NCBI RefSeq assembly: GCF_027943255.1
Contig: NC_072893.1
Span: 64,264,001-64,328,000, forward strand
Direction: 5' to 3'
Source: Anastrepha obliqua
Lineage: Eukaryota; Arthropoda; Insecta; Diptera; Tephritidae
Length of the DNA: 64,000 bases
The translations under genes were made by a program, and so were the position numbers. The notes below the pieces were generated by a model. It ran no database searches. It had not been told where the DNA came from and saw only the letters and a list, made by a program, of their open reading frames with translations. Below, piece after piece: positions 1 through 11,070 of the stretch (position 1 is its first letter; each line of letters starts with the position of its first letter).

Positions 1-1389
1 ACAATGGAAAAATTATTATTAGTGTTTGAAAATTCTATTGATGCTTTCCGAAATGTTATCCATGATGATCAACACACTTTTGCATTCGTTTGAATCAATT
101 TTCGAAGCACTTTGTCCAGTTGCGTATCCAGCGTGTTTTTAAATTGTGTGGGATCTAACGCGAGCACAACTTTTTTACCACAAGATGGTCATGAAAAATC
201 TTATAGGTATATAAAAAACAACGTTCGTACTATTAAAATTCTCTGCCAAATTTTAAAAGCACTTACCCCAATTTTCGGTCGTAATAAACGTCTCACCTGA
301 CAGGCTGTGTATTCTATCTTCGTATTGGAAATAAATTCGTATTAACTTGTTCACTATTTAATACCACTAACTAAACATACCAGTCCAAGTACTGAAAATA
401 TCGCAGCCATAAATAGTTCAGCTCAAAATGATCCAAATCAAGAAATTCATTCCGATCACAGGTACTAGGAATCTCTTAGCCGAAATTGTTACAAAGGGAG
501 CTGATTTTTCATCAGTCAACTCTGGTCAGTGTGTGGATATTCCTTTATTTTCACAAAAGCTCTGAATCATGTCGGTATACATCGCGCAGGTCAACAATTG
601 CTGGACCTCGGAACTAAAACGAACTGTCCTAGAATGGATGGAAACAAAACTATATCCTTCATCCACCTCAACCCAACCTCCTTTAGTACAGTAGGGCAAT
701 GCCTAATGGAAACACTTCTGTCGTAACTGCATGAGCGAGGATGTGGCGAGTGGTGAAGACTTAAACTCTTACTTCTTTGGATGGCTGACAGACTTAGAAT
801 CCGCAGGCATCTAAAATATTTCAATTTTAATTAGAAATTCACTACATTGGGAATTTCATGCGAAAACTGGCGCTTCAATAGGTGGTATCGCAAGGTACGA
901 CGTCCAGGCCAAAGTGTGGCGATCATTTGAGGTACCTAAACATCTTCGATCGCTCTCTGCAAAAGTTACATTATTCTGACCATATTAAAAGGCGTCAAGT
1001 AAAAGTTTTATTAGACCCAATTCAGACATGGACATTTTTATTGCTATGTCTCGGCTAAGCACGGCAACTCCACTTGCTATTGCTTTTTTTTTTTTTGTTG
1101 CAAAGTATTTACCTTTTGTTTTCATTTTACATCGAGAACAACGAGGACACAAAGCGTGTCGCCCGAATAGGGGTGAATTGCTACCCATCTCCTTCCCCAG
1201 TCGGTTTGTGGCAAAAAAAATTTAACCTGGCTGGGTATAGTCATAACTTAGTATGTTATATAATTGCGCCCGGAAGTATTCTGTAAAAAATGTTAACATT
1301 TCTAATGCGAGTACTGTTATCTTAACATTTCTGTTAACATCACTGTTAACTTAACATTTTCTCTTAGGGCAGCAAAGCCAGAATTAAGG
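1..1389. other. Unassigned intergenic or intronic DNA
   Basis: No gene is supported here. Open stretches near 529-824 and 985-1225 are short, match no family I know and lie in AT-rich sequence with long T runs. The 530-800 part has a more balanced composition and could be an eroded transposon, but I could not identify it. Confidence 0.5.
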
Positions 1390-2160
1390 TTTTGTGGAAA
1401 TGAGCTATCAGAGTGATTTACGCCAAGTGATAACAGTATTTTGGACATTGTCGTCGATTTTTCTAAAAATTGGGATATTTGTAGACTTGAGTATATCATA
1501 CTGAAAAAAATTATAATATTGAGATTTATTCAATGTTGAAATTTTGTTTTAGTTTTTTTAAAGAGAAATATCTTCGGTTATTTTTGACATTTTTAAACCT
1601 TTTTTCAATGTAAAATTAAAATACTTTTTTTAGAAGAATAAATATTTTTTTTTTATATAAATTTAATTAATTTTTTTTTTAACAAAAATAAAATAATTTT
1701 TTTTTTCTTTTTCTAGAAGAATAAATATTTTTTTTAATTCAAATTTGATTAAATTTAAAAAAAAAAAAAAAAAAATAAATATTTTTTTTTAACAAAAATA
1801 AAATAAATTATTTTTTAACAAAAATAAAATAAAATTTTTTTTTTTAACAAAAATAATTAAATTTTTTTGCCAGAAGTTTTTGGGGAAAACATTGCTTTTT
1901 GTCAGTACTGAAAAGCATTTCTCCTTATATTTTTCATTATTGGCTGAGACTATCTCACTAATCGCTGAAAGTTTCATAGTGGAACTCCCATAACTAATAT
2001 TATATTCAAAAAATCACCATTAGAAAATCGCACCAGTAAAAAATCAGTGCAAAACGTACTTGCAAATGTACTGCGTCCGTTTGCTAATCGATCAAAGCAT
2101 CGATACGTACATTATTAAGCAGATGCACGGTATTTTTCACTGGTTCACGGTACGTAATGC
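1390..2160 (+). repeat. Dispersed repeat family A, copy 1
   Basis: Two blocks here recur in the same order and orientation at 11925-12520. The first runs from a 'TTTTTCTAAAA' segment to 'TAGACTTGAGTA', and the second includes 'TTTCATAGTGGAACTCCCAT' and 'GTTTGCTAATCGATC'. Between the blocks both copies hold expanded T/A homopolymers. No coding capacity or terminal repeats were seen, so the class is unknown. Confidence 0.6.
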
Positions 2161-2964
2161 GGGTGGTTGAGGTATTGTCTTAGTGGCACATCCCAAGCCC
2201 AATTAGCACAAAAGATGCTATTTATCAACCACTTGTAGATTCTCTGCTTTCTATTAGTCAAACCATCGTGACTTGACTTTGAATCTGCCTATGTCGTCTA
2301 TTTTTTTCTTTCTACAATTTCTTTCAAGTTAACCATGAAGAATTCCCCCAAATTTGTATGCTGTAGAGTATCCAGACGAGGAGACTTACACAGATGGGAA
2401 AAGACTGTTTCCTTAGATTCTTCTTGATTGCCATTTTCCTGACATAGTCCCTCATAGACCAGTGGCCGGTTATGGTTGTCGTAATTTTGAATATGTCTGC
2501 TCGTGGCTTTCTAAACAACAACAACAACAATTCTGGATTTTATGAAATTTGACGACGTTTGCTCAGTTCTTTTGCAGACCGTACGCACTCAAATACAACT
2601 TGAAAATTTAATAAAATCCCTCCACTATTAAACTTTCAGAGTTACTGGACACATCCTCGAAAATACAAAACAAAAAAAAACAAAATAAACAAAAATCTCA
2701 AAGCGAGTATTTTTAAAAATTGGCAAAACGACTTTTTTCTCAAAAAATTTGTAACTAAAAATATATTTTTTTTCTAAAAAAAATGTTTAGTGTTTATTTC
2801 ATTCCACAAAAATTAAAAAAAATTTCAGATAGAAACTTTCAGAATTACTCGACATAGCCTCAAAAATACCAAATAAAAAAAAAGATCTGAAAGCGGGTAT
2901 ATTTCAAAATTGGCAAAACGATTTGTTCTCAAAAAATTTGTAACCTAAAAGTATATTTTTTCTA

Positions 2965-3532
2965 TTGGGTTGCTCATATTCGACGGACCCATCTGGCAAC
3001 CCTGTATCTTTTGACAGATTCCAATCGACGAGGCTTCTCCGCAGGCAACAATCTTTGCGTCAGGTGAATCTCATACGGGAGTAAATGCAAATCAATGCGG
3101 ATAATTCGTTGTAAAGTGGTCCGAGCAATGCCCAACTGCTGAGAACGGCGATTTTGGGATGTCCTTGGTGACGTCTCAACACTAGCCCGTACAAGAGCAA
3201 TATTCTCATCCGATCGCCTTGGTCGATTTTGATTTGGCCTTTTTGGATTAGAAAGAGCATCACCAGTCGAAAACCTTTCGTACAAACGTTTAATGGTGTT
3301 CTTAGAAGGCGCTTTTTTCACATTATTTAATTTTTTATACGCACGTTGAGTTTTCACAATTGACTTCTTTTGTTGAATGTAAATTTCAACAATTTGGGAG
3401 CGCTCGCGTGGTAAAAATCTGCTTGGACTGACGCTTCCAACGCGGTATATCCGGTATATCATTAAGCGATCTGACGTCTCTGTCAAAAGATACAGGGTTG
3501 CTAGATGGGTCCGTCGAATATTAACAACCCTG
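2965..3532 (-). mobile_element. Internally deleted mariner-type element with about 50-bp TIRs
   Basis: The left end (2965-3016) and right end (3480-3532) are inverted copies sharing 'TTCGACGGACCCATCT' and 'GCAACCCTGTATCTTTTGAC' with few mismatches. TA dinucleotides flank both ends (2963-2964 and 3533-3534), as expected for Tc1/mariner. At about 568 bp it is far shorter than a 1.3-kb autonomous copy. The flanking 203-bp repeat provides a matching empty site. Confidence 0.85.
3020..3420 (-). pseudogene. Mariner-type transposase, N-terminal fragment
   Basis: Read on the minus strand this encodes the paired helix-turn-helix DNA-binding part of a Tc1/mariner-superfamily transposase. Recognisable pieces are 'RERSQIVEIY', 'KNTIKRLYERF', 'RPNQNRPRRSDENIALVRAS', 'SQQLGIARTTLQRIIR' and the linker toward the catalytic domain. 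The DDE/D catalytic core is absent, removed by the internal deletion. The layout resembles the family copies near 21.0-21.7, 51-52 and 57.6-58.4 kb. Confidence 0.8.
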
Positions 3533-3600
3533 TATAAATAAATTTTTTTAGTGTATATTTCATTTAAAAAAAATTGAAAAAAAAATTCAGATAGAAAGAA

Positions 3601-4371
3601 AGAGAAGAAACCAAGACCAAACATTATAATTATAAAATTATATTTTTCATAAAATTTTTTTTTTAAATAATTTTTTTTTTTAAACAAAAATTTTTTTTAA
3701 ACTAAATTTTTTTTTTAATCTAAATTTTTTTATGACATTAATAATTTATAATTTTTTTTTAAATAAACTTTTTTTTAAAATAAATTTTTTTTACCGTCGA
3801 AAAATAAGCTATATTAACATTTTCAAAATTGAATGAATTTCAAAATTATAATTTTTTTTAATTTTTTCAGATTATGTTTTGTACACTCAAAATGTAAAAA
3901 AGAAATTTTTGTAAATGTCGAAAAATATGCCAAAATGATTTAAATTGAAAATATCTCAAAACTATAATTTTTTTTACACTCATGCTTATAAACAAGCCAA
4001 TTTTGAGAAAAATCCTTTGCATCTGCATGCCAAGTGAGAGCCGTAAGTCTTACAAACTCAAAGTGATTTCTACATATTTAAGCTCACTTTTATTTGTTTA
4101 AGAATATTAAGGTGTTTGATGATGATAATGAAATATTTGGTTTTAAAGATATTAGAGATTAAAGCCATAAGTTAGAACTAAGTTCCTCATCGTTCAGCAA
4201 TGATTGTACATAGAATTTACATGCTTTCTGGTAAGATATGAATGCAAGTTACTTGCTTATATGTGTGTGTGCTATTGATTTTATTTTACATATTATTCAT
4301 AAATATGTATATGTATACATGTATATGTATTAAATAAATATGTTTCAGCTACCCTCACACATTCTTACTCT
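3601..4371. other. AT-rich spacer, no gene
   Basis: Homopolymer T and A runs dominate to about 3990, followed by ordinary AT-rich sequence with a short TATATG-rich microsatellite near 4300-4340. Nothing coding was seen. Confidence 0.6.
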
Positions 4372-4405
4372 CCTTCTTCTTCTTCTTAATTGGCGCTATA
4401 ACCGC

Positions 4406-6898
4406 TTACGCGATTTTGGCCGAGTTTAACAAAGCGCGCCAGTCGTTTCTTTCTCGTGCTAACCGGCGCCAATTGGACACACCAAGTGAAGCCAAGTCCT
4501 TCTCCACCTGATCTTTCCAACGCAGAGGAGGCCTTCCTCTTCCTCTACTACCACCAGCTGGTACCGCATCGAATACTTTCAGTGCCGGAGCGTTTGTATC
4601 CATTCGGACGACATGACCCAGCCAACGTAGCCGCTGGATCTTTATTCGCTGTGCTATGTCTATGTCGTCGTAAAGCTCATACAGCTCATCGTTCCATCGT
4701 CTGCGATATTCGCCGTTGCCAACGTGCAAAGGTCCAAAAATCTTGCGCAGAATCTTTCTCTCAAACACTCCAAGCGTCGCTTCATCGGATGTTGTCATCG
4801 TCCAAGCTTCTGCGCCATACGTAAGGACGGGCATGATGAGAGTCTTGTAGAGTGTTAGTTTTGTTCGACGAGAGAGGACTTTACTGCTCAGTTGCCTACT
4901 TAGTCCAAAGTAGCACTTGTTGGCAAGAGAGATTCTACGTTGGATTTCAAGGCTGACATTGTTATCGGTGTTAATGCTGGTTCCTAAATAGACGAAGTCT
5001 TTTACAACCTCGAAATTATAACTGTCTACAGTGACGTGGGTGCCGATACGCGAGTGCGCCGACTGTTTGTTTGAAGACAGGAGGTACTTCGTTTTGTCCT
5101 CGTTCACCACCAAACCCATTCGCTTTGCCTCTTTATCCAGTTTGGAGAAGGCAGAACTAACAGCGCGGTTGTTAAGGCCGATGATGTCAATATCATCGGC
5201 ATACGCCAGCAATTGTACGCTCTTATAAAAAGTTGTGCCTGAGCGATTAAGTTCTGCGGCTCGTACGATGCTCTCCAACATCAGGTTAAAGAAGTCACAC
5301 GACAGCGAGTCACTCTGTCTGAAACCTCGTTTGGTATCAAACGGCTCGGAGAGGTCCTTCCCAATTCTGACGGCGCTGCTGGTGTTGAGCAACGTCATCC
5401 TACATAGCCGTATTAGTTTTGCGGGGATACCAAATTCAGACATCGCGGCATACAGGAAACTCCTTTCCGTACTGTCGAATGCAGCTTTGAAGTCGACGAA
5501 AAGATGGTGCGTGTCGATTCTTCTTTCATGGGTCTTTTCCAAGATTTGGCGTATTGTGAATATTTGGTCGATGGTAGACTTTCCAGGTCTGAAGCCACAC
5601 TGATAAGGTCCAATCAGTTGGTTGATGGTGGGCTTCAGCCTTTCACACAATACGCTCGCTAGAACCTTATAGGCGATATTTAGAAGACTAATCCCGCGGT
5701 AATTGGCACAAATTGCAGGATCGCCCTTCTTATGGATTGGGCAGAGCACACTTAAATTCCAATCGGCAGGCATGCTTTCATCCGACCATATTTTGCATAG
5801 GAGCTGATGCATGCACCTTACCAGCTCCTCGCCGCCATGTTTGAATAGCTCAGCCGGCAGTCCGTCGGCGCCCGCGGCTTTGTTGTTCTTTAGCCGCGTT
5901 ATCGCTATTCTCACCTCGTCATGATCGGGTAGCGGAACGACAATTCCGTCGTCAACGATTGGGGTATCGGGATCTTCACTTTCTCGGTGACATGCGCAGC
6001 TGTCACTGTTTAATAGGTTCGAGAAGTGTTCCCTCCATAATCTAAGATTGCTCTGTACGTCAGTCACCAGTTCGCCGTCTTTGTTCTTACAGGAAAACGC
6101 CCCGGTCTTGAAACCTTCTGTAAGCCGCCGAACTTTCTGGTAGAATTTTCGGGCGTTGTTCCTGTTGGCCAGCATCTCAAGCTCTTCGCACTCACGTATT
6201 TCGGCCTCTCGTTTCTTCTTTCGGATAATACGTCTCTCTTCCTTTTTCAGCTCTCTGTAGCGATCCCACATGGCTCGCGTTGCGCCCGATCGCAGCGTGG
6301 CTCTATAGGCGGCATCCTTTCTTTCTGCGGCAGCATGACATTCCTCGTCGTACCAATTGTTTTTTCGGGCTCGCCGGAATCCGATTTCTTCTTCGGCGGC
6401 GGTACGTAGGGAACGAGAAATGTTGCTCCATTGCTCGCGCATGCCGGGTTGTTGGGCAGTGCTCTCCGAGAGCAGGAGTGAGAGTCGAGTGGCGAATCTT
6501 CTGGCTGTCTGTTGTGATTGCAGCTTTTCGATGTCGAACATTCTTTGCGTAGGTAGATGTACGTTTTTTGCTGCACAGAGGCGGGTGCGCAGTTTGGCTG
6601 CAACAAGGTAATGATCCGAGTCGATGTTGGGTCCTCGGATCGTACGTACATCTAATACACTAGAAGCGTGTCTTCCATCTATCACAACATGATCGATCTG
6701 GTTTCGCGTTTTTCGATCAGGAGACAGCCAGGTGGCTTGGTGAATCTTCTTATGCTGGAATCTGGTGCTGCAGACTACCATGTTTCGGGCCCCGGCGAAG
6801 TCGATCAGCCTCTGTCCGTTACCGGATGTTTCGTTGTGCAGGCTGAATTTTCCGACTGTGGGACCAAAAATTCCCTCCTTGCCCACCCTAGCGTTGAA
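4406..6898 (-). pseudogene. RTE-like LINE: end of endonuclease, reverse transcriptase, C-terminal domain
   Basis: The frame is open for about 830 residues. It begins inside the endonuclease, just after a deletion, at 'FNARVGKEGIFG', and keeps the endonuclease S-D-H end motif ('NIDSDHYLV'). Then follow reverse transcriptase motifs: 'NNKAAGADGLPAELFKHGG', 'PIHKKGD', 'NYRGISLLN', 'CGFRPGKSTIDQI', 'FVDFKAAFDS' (catalytic Asp) and 'LAYADDIDIIG' (YADD catalytic pair). The C-terminal 'LRWLGHVVRM' and 'GRGRPPLRWKDQVEKDL' blocks follow, ending at a stop. The RT reads as intact, so the copy is probably young, but it cannot make a complete endonuclease. Confidence 0.85.
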
Positions 6899-7367
6899 GG
6901 CAGCGCTCATAGGAACGTTCCAGGCGCTCATAGAAGGAATCTTTGGTCGCATCGTCCTTCTCTTCCGTCGGGGCGTGGGCGCAAATTAGCGATATGTTGA
7001 AGAAACGGGCTTTGATGCGGATTGTTGCGAGACGCTCGTCCACCGGAGTGAACGACAGTACTTGGCGACGAAGTCTCTCTCCCACAACAAATCCGACACC
7101 GAATTTGCGCTCCTTTACATGGCAGCTGTAGTAGACGTCGCAAGGTCCCATGGTTTTCTTTCCTTGCCCCGTCCATCGCATCTCTTGGATGGCAGTGATG
7201 TCAGCCTTTACTCTCACGAGGACATCAACCAGCCGGGCAGAGGCACCTTCCCCATTAAGGGACCGGACATTCCAGGTGCATGCCCTCAAATCATAATCCT
7301 TAGTTCGTTTGCAGGGGTCGTCATCAGTATAGGGAGGTCTCATCCGAGGCTTTTTAAAACTTTTCAT
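6899..7367 (-). pseudogene. RTE-like LINE: N-terminal endonuclease segment
   Basis: This encodes the start of an APE-type endonuclease: 'CTWNVRSLNGEG', 'ITAIQEMRWTGQGKKT' (catalytic Glu), 'GVGFVVGERL' and 'NISLICAHAPTEEKDD'. It ends abruptly after 'YERLERSYERC'. The next conserved piece, the G-D-F-N block with a catalytic Asp, is missing except for its FN end. Reading resumes in another frame at about 6898, so a short deletion near 6898-6901 frameshifted the gene. Confidence 0.85.
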
Positions 7368-7733
7368 TGGGGGCGATTTTTAAGTGGCGGGTCCCAAACC
7401 CAACGCACAACCAGCTATCCTGGAATGTTTCGCCTTCTCACGTTAGCTCACTCCCGAACGGATGTTCGGAAGCTACCCAGAGGATACGTGGGCTAATCCC
7501 GGCCGTTGTGAGCTGCTTGAACCATATGCAGAAGAATCGTCCTGGCCATTCCCAAGTGAATGGCGATCAGTAACTTTCCCCACTTGCGTGGACTTCTACA
7601 CATGGAACCATCCTCCAATCATACATTCATATACACATACATACGTGCATTAGATATGTATCATATAACATCCATATATGCGTATGCATAGATACATACA
7701 TATAATTTATTGATTACTAATTTGCATGATTAG

Positions 7734-8027
7734 AGTTATAAGGCTACCACTACCAATACTACTACAAATACAACTCCTACTACTTCTACCACTAATCAAA
7801 TGGAACAGAGGACCAATTCGAAAACTATTTCTACCTTCACGACAAATCTAACAACGACAACAACCTCATCAACGGCAACAACAATAAGCAACCATAAAAT
7901 GTTGAAATATACAAGTAAATTGCAACAGCAACCATTATCACCACCGAAGCCAGTGTTGCCTAAAAAATTGCCGAAGGTAACAAAATCAAAATTTCGTGCA
8001 AAAAAATTGCTTCCAGTAAAATGCTAA
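7734..8027 (+). CDS. Candidate threonine-rich coding exon (unassigned)
   Basis: A frame opens exactly at a possible 3' splice site (TAG at 7731-7733, with a branch-point-like CTAAT about 15 nt upstream). It stays open for 97 codons to TAA at 8028-8030. The product is Thr/Asn/Ser-rich, then has 'QQQPLSPPKPVLPKKLPK' and a basic end. A possible donor AAG|GTAACA lies near 7977, so it could be an internal exon. It lies 16 kb upstream of the recognised rugose exons on the same strand, so it may be a low-complexity rugose exon. Alternatively it is chance: simple ACT/ACA repeats stay open easily. I do not recognise the product. Confidence 0.3.
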   Translation, partial: SYKATTTNTTTNTTPTTSTTNQMEQRTNSKTISTFTTNLTTTTTSSTATTISNHKMLKYTSKLQQQPLSPPKPVLPKKLPKVTKSKFRAKKLLPVKC

Positions 8028-8030
8028 AGT

Positions 8031-8419
8031 ACTCGTACAAAAGTCATAGAAAGTAGTCACGCAAAACGAATTGTTGTTGTCCACACATCCTGCAAACACA
8101 TTTTTATGTTTTCACAAAAAATTAAAAAAAAAAAAATTACTTTGTAAAATAAATAAGAATTAGCAAAAGTAGTAATTGTACATCAATACTCAATATAAAT
8201 GTACGCACTCTTCCATACTTGTGATAGTATAAGTATATGTATATGTGCCTAAGTGTTTGTTAAGTCACAAGAACTGAAATTTCACTTATTTGATGAGACA
8301 CACACACACACACACTTGCACAAATTTGTACACACCTTCCTGTGCGTGGAATAAGATTTCGGAGCACATTCATTACAACTCTTTTGGACAACAGTTATTG
8401 ATTTGTAGATATTTGTATA
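8031..8419. other. AT-rich spacer with CA microsatellite
   Basis: No gene is seen. A (CA)n run of about 8 units lies near 8289-8304. Confidence 0.55.
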
Positions 8420-8615
8420 AGGTGGCGCAAAATTAAACATCCATTTTTTTTATAACTTTTTCAATAAATGAATAAAAAATGATTCTGAATACTGGAAATT
8501 TAACCAAGTAATGGAGTCGGCTTGTCTATTTACTATACATACTGCAGCTGTGCAAGGCCACTTGCAAAAATTAAATTATAAATTTTCCAATGGCTTGATT
8601 AATTTTGCGCCACCT
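8420..8615. mobile_element. MITE family M1, copy 1 (AGGTGGCGCAAAAT ends)
   Basis: A roughly 196-bp segment bounded by perfect 17-bp inverted repeats 'AGGTGGCGCAAAATTAA' (8420-8436 and 8599-8615). There is no coding capacity. Related ends occur at 12600, 18021-18241 and 29360-29700, making this a small non-autonomous family. Confidence 0.85.
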
Positions 8616-9239
8616 GGTATGTTGTACCACATATATGATTTTAAATTCTGACGTTATGTTGGAAAATTATTTTTTAAATGAATTACTAAATATTTGTGTT
8701 GCTTATTCTTAGTTATTCTTAGTTAGCTTTGCTTATGTGTTTTTATATGCGCTAATTTTTTAATTTTCTTTTTGAAACTTATCACACCCATATTTTACTA
8801 TTTATTTACTTGAAAAGTTAACTTTAGAGGACTTCATGGTTGATTTTCAATTCTAAGTATTGATAAAATGCAACATCTGGCTTTGCACAAAAGGGGCAAA
8901 AACCGCTCTCATGATTCTAATAGAATATATACGAAGTATGACCCACGAGATTGAAGCTGCCAGAGAAGAGTACATATTAGGGGCTTTGGATCTTATTAGC
9001 AATTAAAAAAAGGAATTACTTAATTAGAGTTGTGAATGTAAAAATTTCCTTCTAAAATTCTCTTCTAGTTATCTATGCTACATAGATCGCACCTTTCTTA
9101 TCGTAGACGCAATCCACTGTTGCTTCGCCTATTAGATTGACACATAAGCCAATGATGAAATATTATCAGGTTTGGCCAATCGAAGCAAATTTGTAAGAAT
9201 AATTTCTGCCTCCAATCAATTACATGATGAATTTCGTCC
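8616..9239. other. AT-rich spacer, nothing recognised
   Basis: Low-complexity AT-rich DNA with no supported gene or repeat partner within the window. Confidence 0.5.
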
Positions 9240-9480
9240 GCCACATTATGTAAGTGATGTAGAAGCAGAATTTTGCCCGCTCATTTCACACGAATTCACA
9301 CAAACGTTCAATCAATCGTTGTTCAGATGGCAAGCAAGTAACGTGGGCAGGGGTTGCGTTGATTTTTGCATATATCACCAACACAACCTCAATTGTTTCA
9401 TAAACAAACTGCCGTCACAACTCCCATGACACAACAGAATCAGCTGAGAGCCGGTTAACGGTCTTATGTTGGTCACACCT
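9240..9480 (+). repeat. Dispersed repeat family B, copy 1
   Basis: The block shares several segments in order with 44040-44480: 'GCCCGCTCATTTCACA.GAATTCACACA', a TTTTTGCATATATC-type stretch before 'AACACAA', 'AATCAGCTGA' and 'GAGAGCCGGT'. No coding potential is seen and the class is unknown. Confidence 0.6.
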
Positions 9481-9559
9481 CTGCATTCCGTAAATCGTGC
9501 AGTAATCGCCTAAGTGATTTGGACGGAGTTCAACAAACCATGGTACCAGATTTTTGCAC

Positions 9560-9800
9560 TCAACCATCGGCACCAGTTAGAAACATCAAGTAAAGTCAAG
9601 TCGTTCTCTAATTGGTGTTTCTAACGCAGACGAGGCCATTATCTTTGCTTGCCACTAACGGCAGGTACCACTTTGAATGCTTTCAGAGCTTGAGCTTTTG
9701 ACTATATTTATACGATCTGACTTTCAGTAGAACTGCCCAAATTATATAGAGGAAACTGTAAAACTCATACAGCTCAAAATTCCGTAGTCGGTAATAAATC
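9560..9800 (-). mobile_element. Eroded 3' fragment of the RTE-like LINE
   Basis: The sequence aligns by eye with the + strand at about 4465-4740: an 'AAGTCAAGTCGTTCTCTAATT' equivalent, 'TTTCTAACGCAGACGAGGCC', 'GGCAGGTACCACTTTGAATG' and 'AACTCATACAGCTCA'. It is strongly diverged and corresponds to the C-terminal coding end, so this is an older insertion of the same family than the 4.4-7.6 kb copy. Confidence 0.75.
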
Positions 9801-10444
9801 TTCACCGAAATAAGCGAAGTGCGCTATCATTTCTTCCTTAAGAGTTCTTTTAAAAAAGTGACTACGTGTTTGCCTCTATTTTTTCACATCTATAATGTAG
9901 CGCACGAATTCCGCACCAGGAGTTCTCCTATTTGTGGGCTTCTTAAAGTCCGAAGGAGCAACGCCTGGAGAGTACGGCTCGGCTCAAATACAATCATTGC
10001 AATCGATATTTTTTCCTTGCAATGGTGTCCTGGTGGGTCTACGCTAGTACCTACTTAGTGAACTTTTGCTATTCATAATTCAGTGTGCCTTCATATAAGT
10101 ATGTACAAATTTGCCTTGATATGCGCCCTTATGCATAGGTCTGAAAATGACATTTATGATCTTCGCATATCACTAAGAGCATCTCAGTATCGCTGTATGG
10201 CGTACCGCAATATAGTGCTTCTGAGCGTTGTTCCAGCCACGTCGTTGAGAGTAGCCACGGTGCTCAGGTGATCTGCGAAGAGCTTCACCGAGTTTCGCCA
10301 TCTCTTAGCATGACAGGAAGAGCGCAGCCAGTGCAGCTACCTGGTGCAGGCCTTGCGACCTTAGCGACTGGCGCATACCAATGCAATCATCCTGAATCAT
10401 CCTTGTTTGAAAATACTTTGCCACAATCTGGTCACTTTCAGGCT
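9801..10444. other. Unassigned; probably eroded transposon DNA
   Basis: The balanced composition near 9890-10050 and 10190-10430 suggests former coding sequence, and frames are short and broken. I cannot name the source. Confidence 0.4.
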
Positions 10445-11070
10445 TGTTGTCGTTGTTGTAACTTCATACTAAACCCTGTCAGTGCAATGTAATTACCGGT
10501 CGTCTTCGTTTAGCTCATCCAAAGGTAGGCCCAGGAAACTTGCTGTTTCTACAGGTTGGATCCAGAGGGAAAGCGGTGTTAGGTGAGTGGGTTTGTTCCA
10601 GCATGAGAAAAGTGGTTAGCATCGTGCGTGGTGTCTCCACATGCTGGACATATGTTTGGTATGTCGGGGTCAATTCTGGATAGGTAGGACTCTAGTCTTC
10701 TACGCGGGTCTCTCGGGATAACTGAAGCTCTTCATTTATTGTGGATGGTGGTTGGACTCCGATTACGGCATTCAAGGGTAGGAAGTTTAGGAAGGTGGTA
10801 AGTGTCTCCCAATGAATTTCATTGAGCGTGTGTCTAAACACTGTCCGGTCCACTAGTAGTTAGTTAGTTTTGACCTGGCCCTCCACGGTATAGTTGAAGA
10901 GATGCCTCCTGAGGAGTTGATGTGTCTGGGAGGCGGCTCAGCTTCTAGCAGCTTCTACAGAAGAGTAACCTGCGGTACTACCCGAGTAGAAACTGTTTGC
11001 TGAGCAGTTTGTTGTGCTCCTTGACTGGGAGCATCTGTGTCTCAATGTCGCTTTCAGACTCATTCCCTTT
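10445..11070 (-). mobile_element. Jockey-like LINE, 3' terminal relic
   Basis: Minus-strand translation in broken frames gives a LINE C-terminus: a cysteine-containing 'ICPACGDTTHDANH' zinc-knuckle-like block, 'CWNKPTHLTPLSLW' and 'VETASFLGLPLDELNEDD' before the stop. A GTT-rich stretch near 10447-10458 marks the 3' tail. Upstream RT sequence is absent or unreadable, so this is a 5'-truncated, mutated copy. Clade assignment is from general resemblance only. Confidence 0.65.

Larger units (their letters stand above)
2632..3600 (+). repeat. AT-rich tandem duplication, about 203-bp unit
   Basis: The unit starting 'ACTTTCAGAGTTACTGGACA' (2632-2834) is repeated from 2835 with about 203 bp offset: shared 'GGCAAAACGA', 'CTCAAAAAATTTGTAAC' and 'TTTATTTCATT' blocks. 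A mariner-type element (2965-3532) splits the second unit, which then continues to about 3600. Confidence 0.75.
4372..7615 (-). mobile_element. RTE/BovB-like non-LTR retrotransposon, near full length
   Basis: A minus-strand LINE that ends in a (GAA)n-type 3' tail (CTT repeats on + at 4372-4388), preceded by a single gene encoding an APE-type endonuclease and a reverse transcriptase. The microsatellite tail, endonuclease style and C-terminal 'RLRWLGHVVRM' block are typical of RTE-clade elements. The 5' boundary near 7615 is approximate, set where GC-rich element sequence passes into AT-rich flank. No target-site duplication was identified. Confidence 0.8.

Noticed and set aside
4456..7496. Several plus-strand frames of 60-144 codons opposite the RTE-like LINE
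   Set aside because: Antisense shadows of the LINE gene, with no independent domain.
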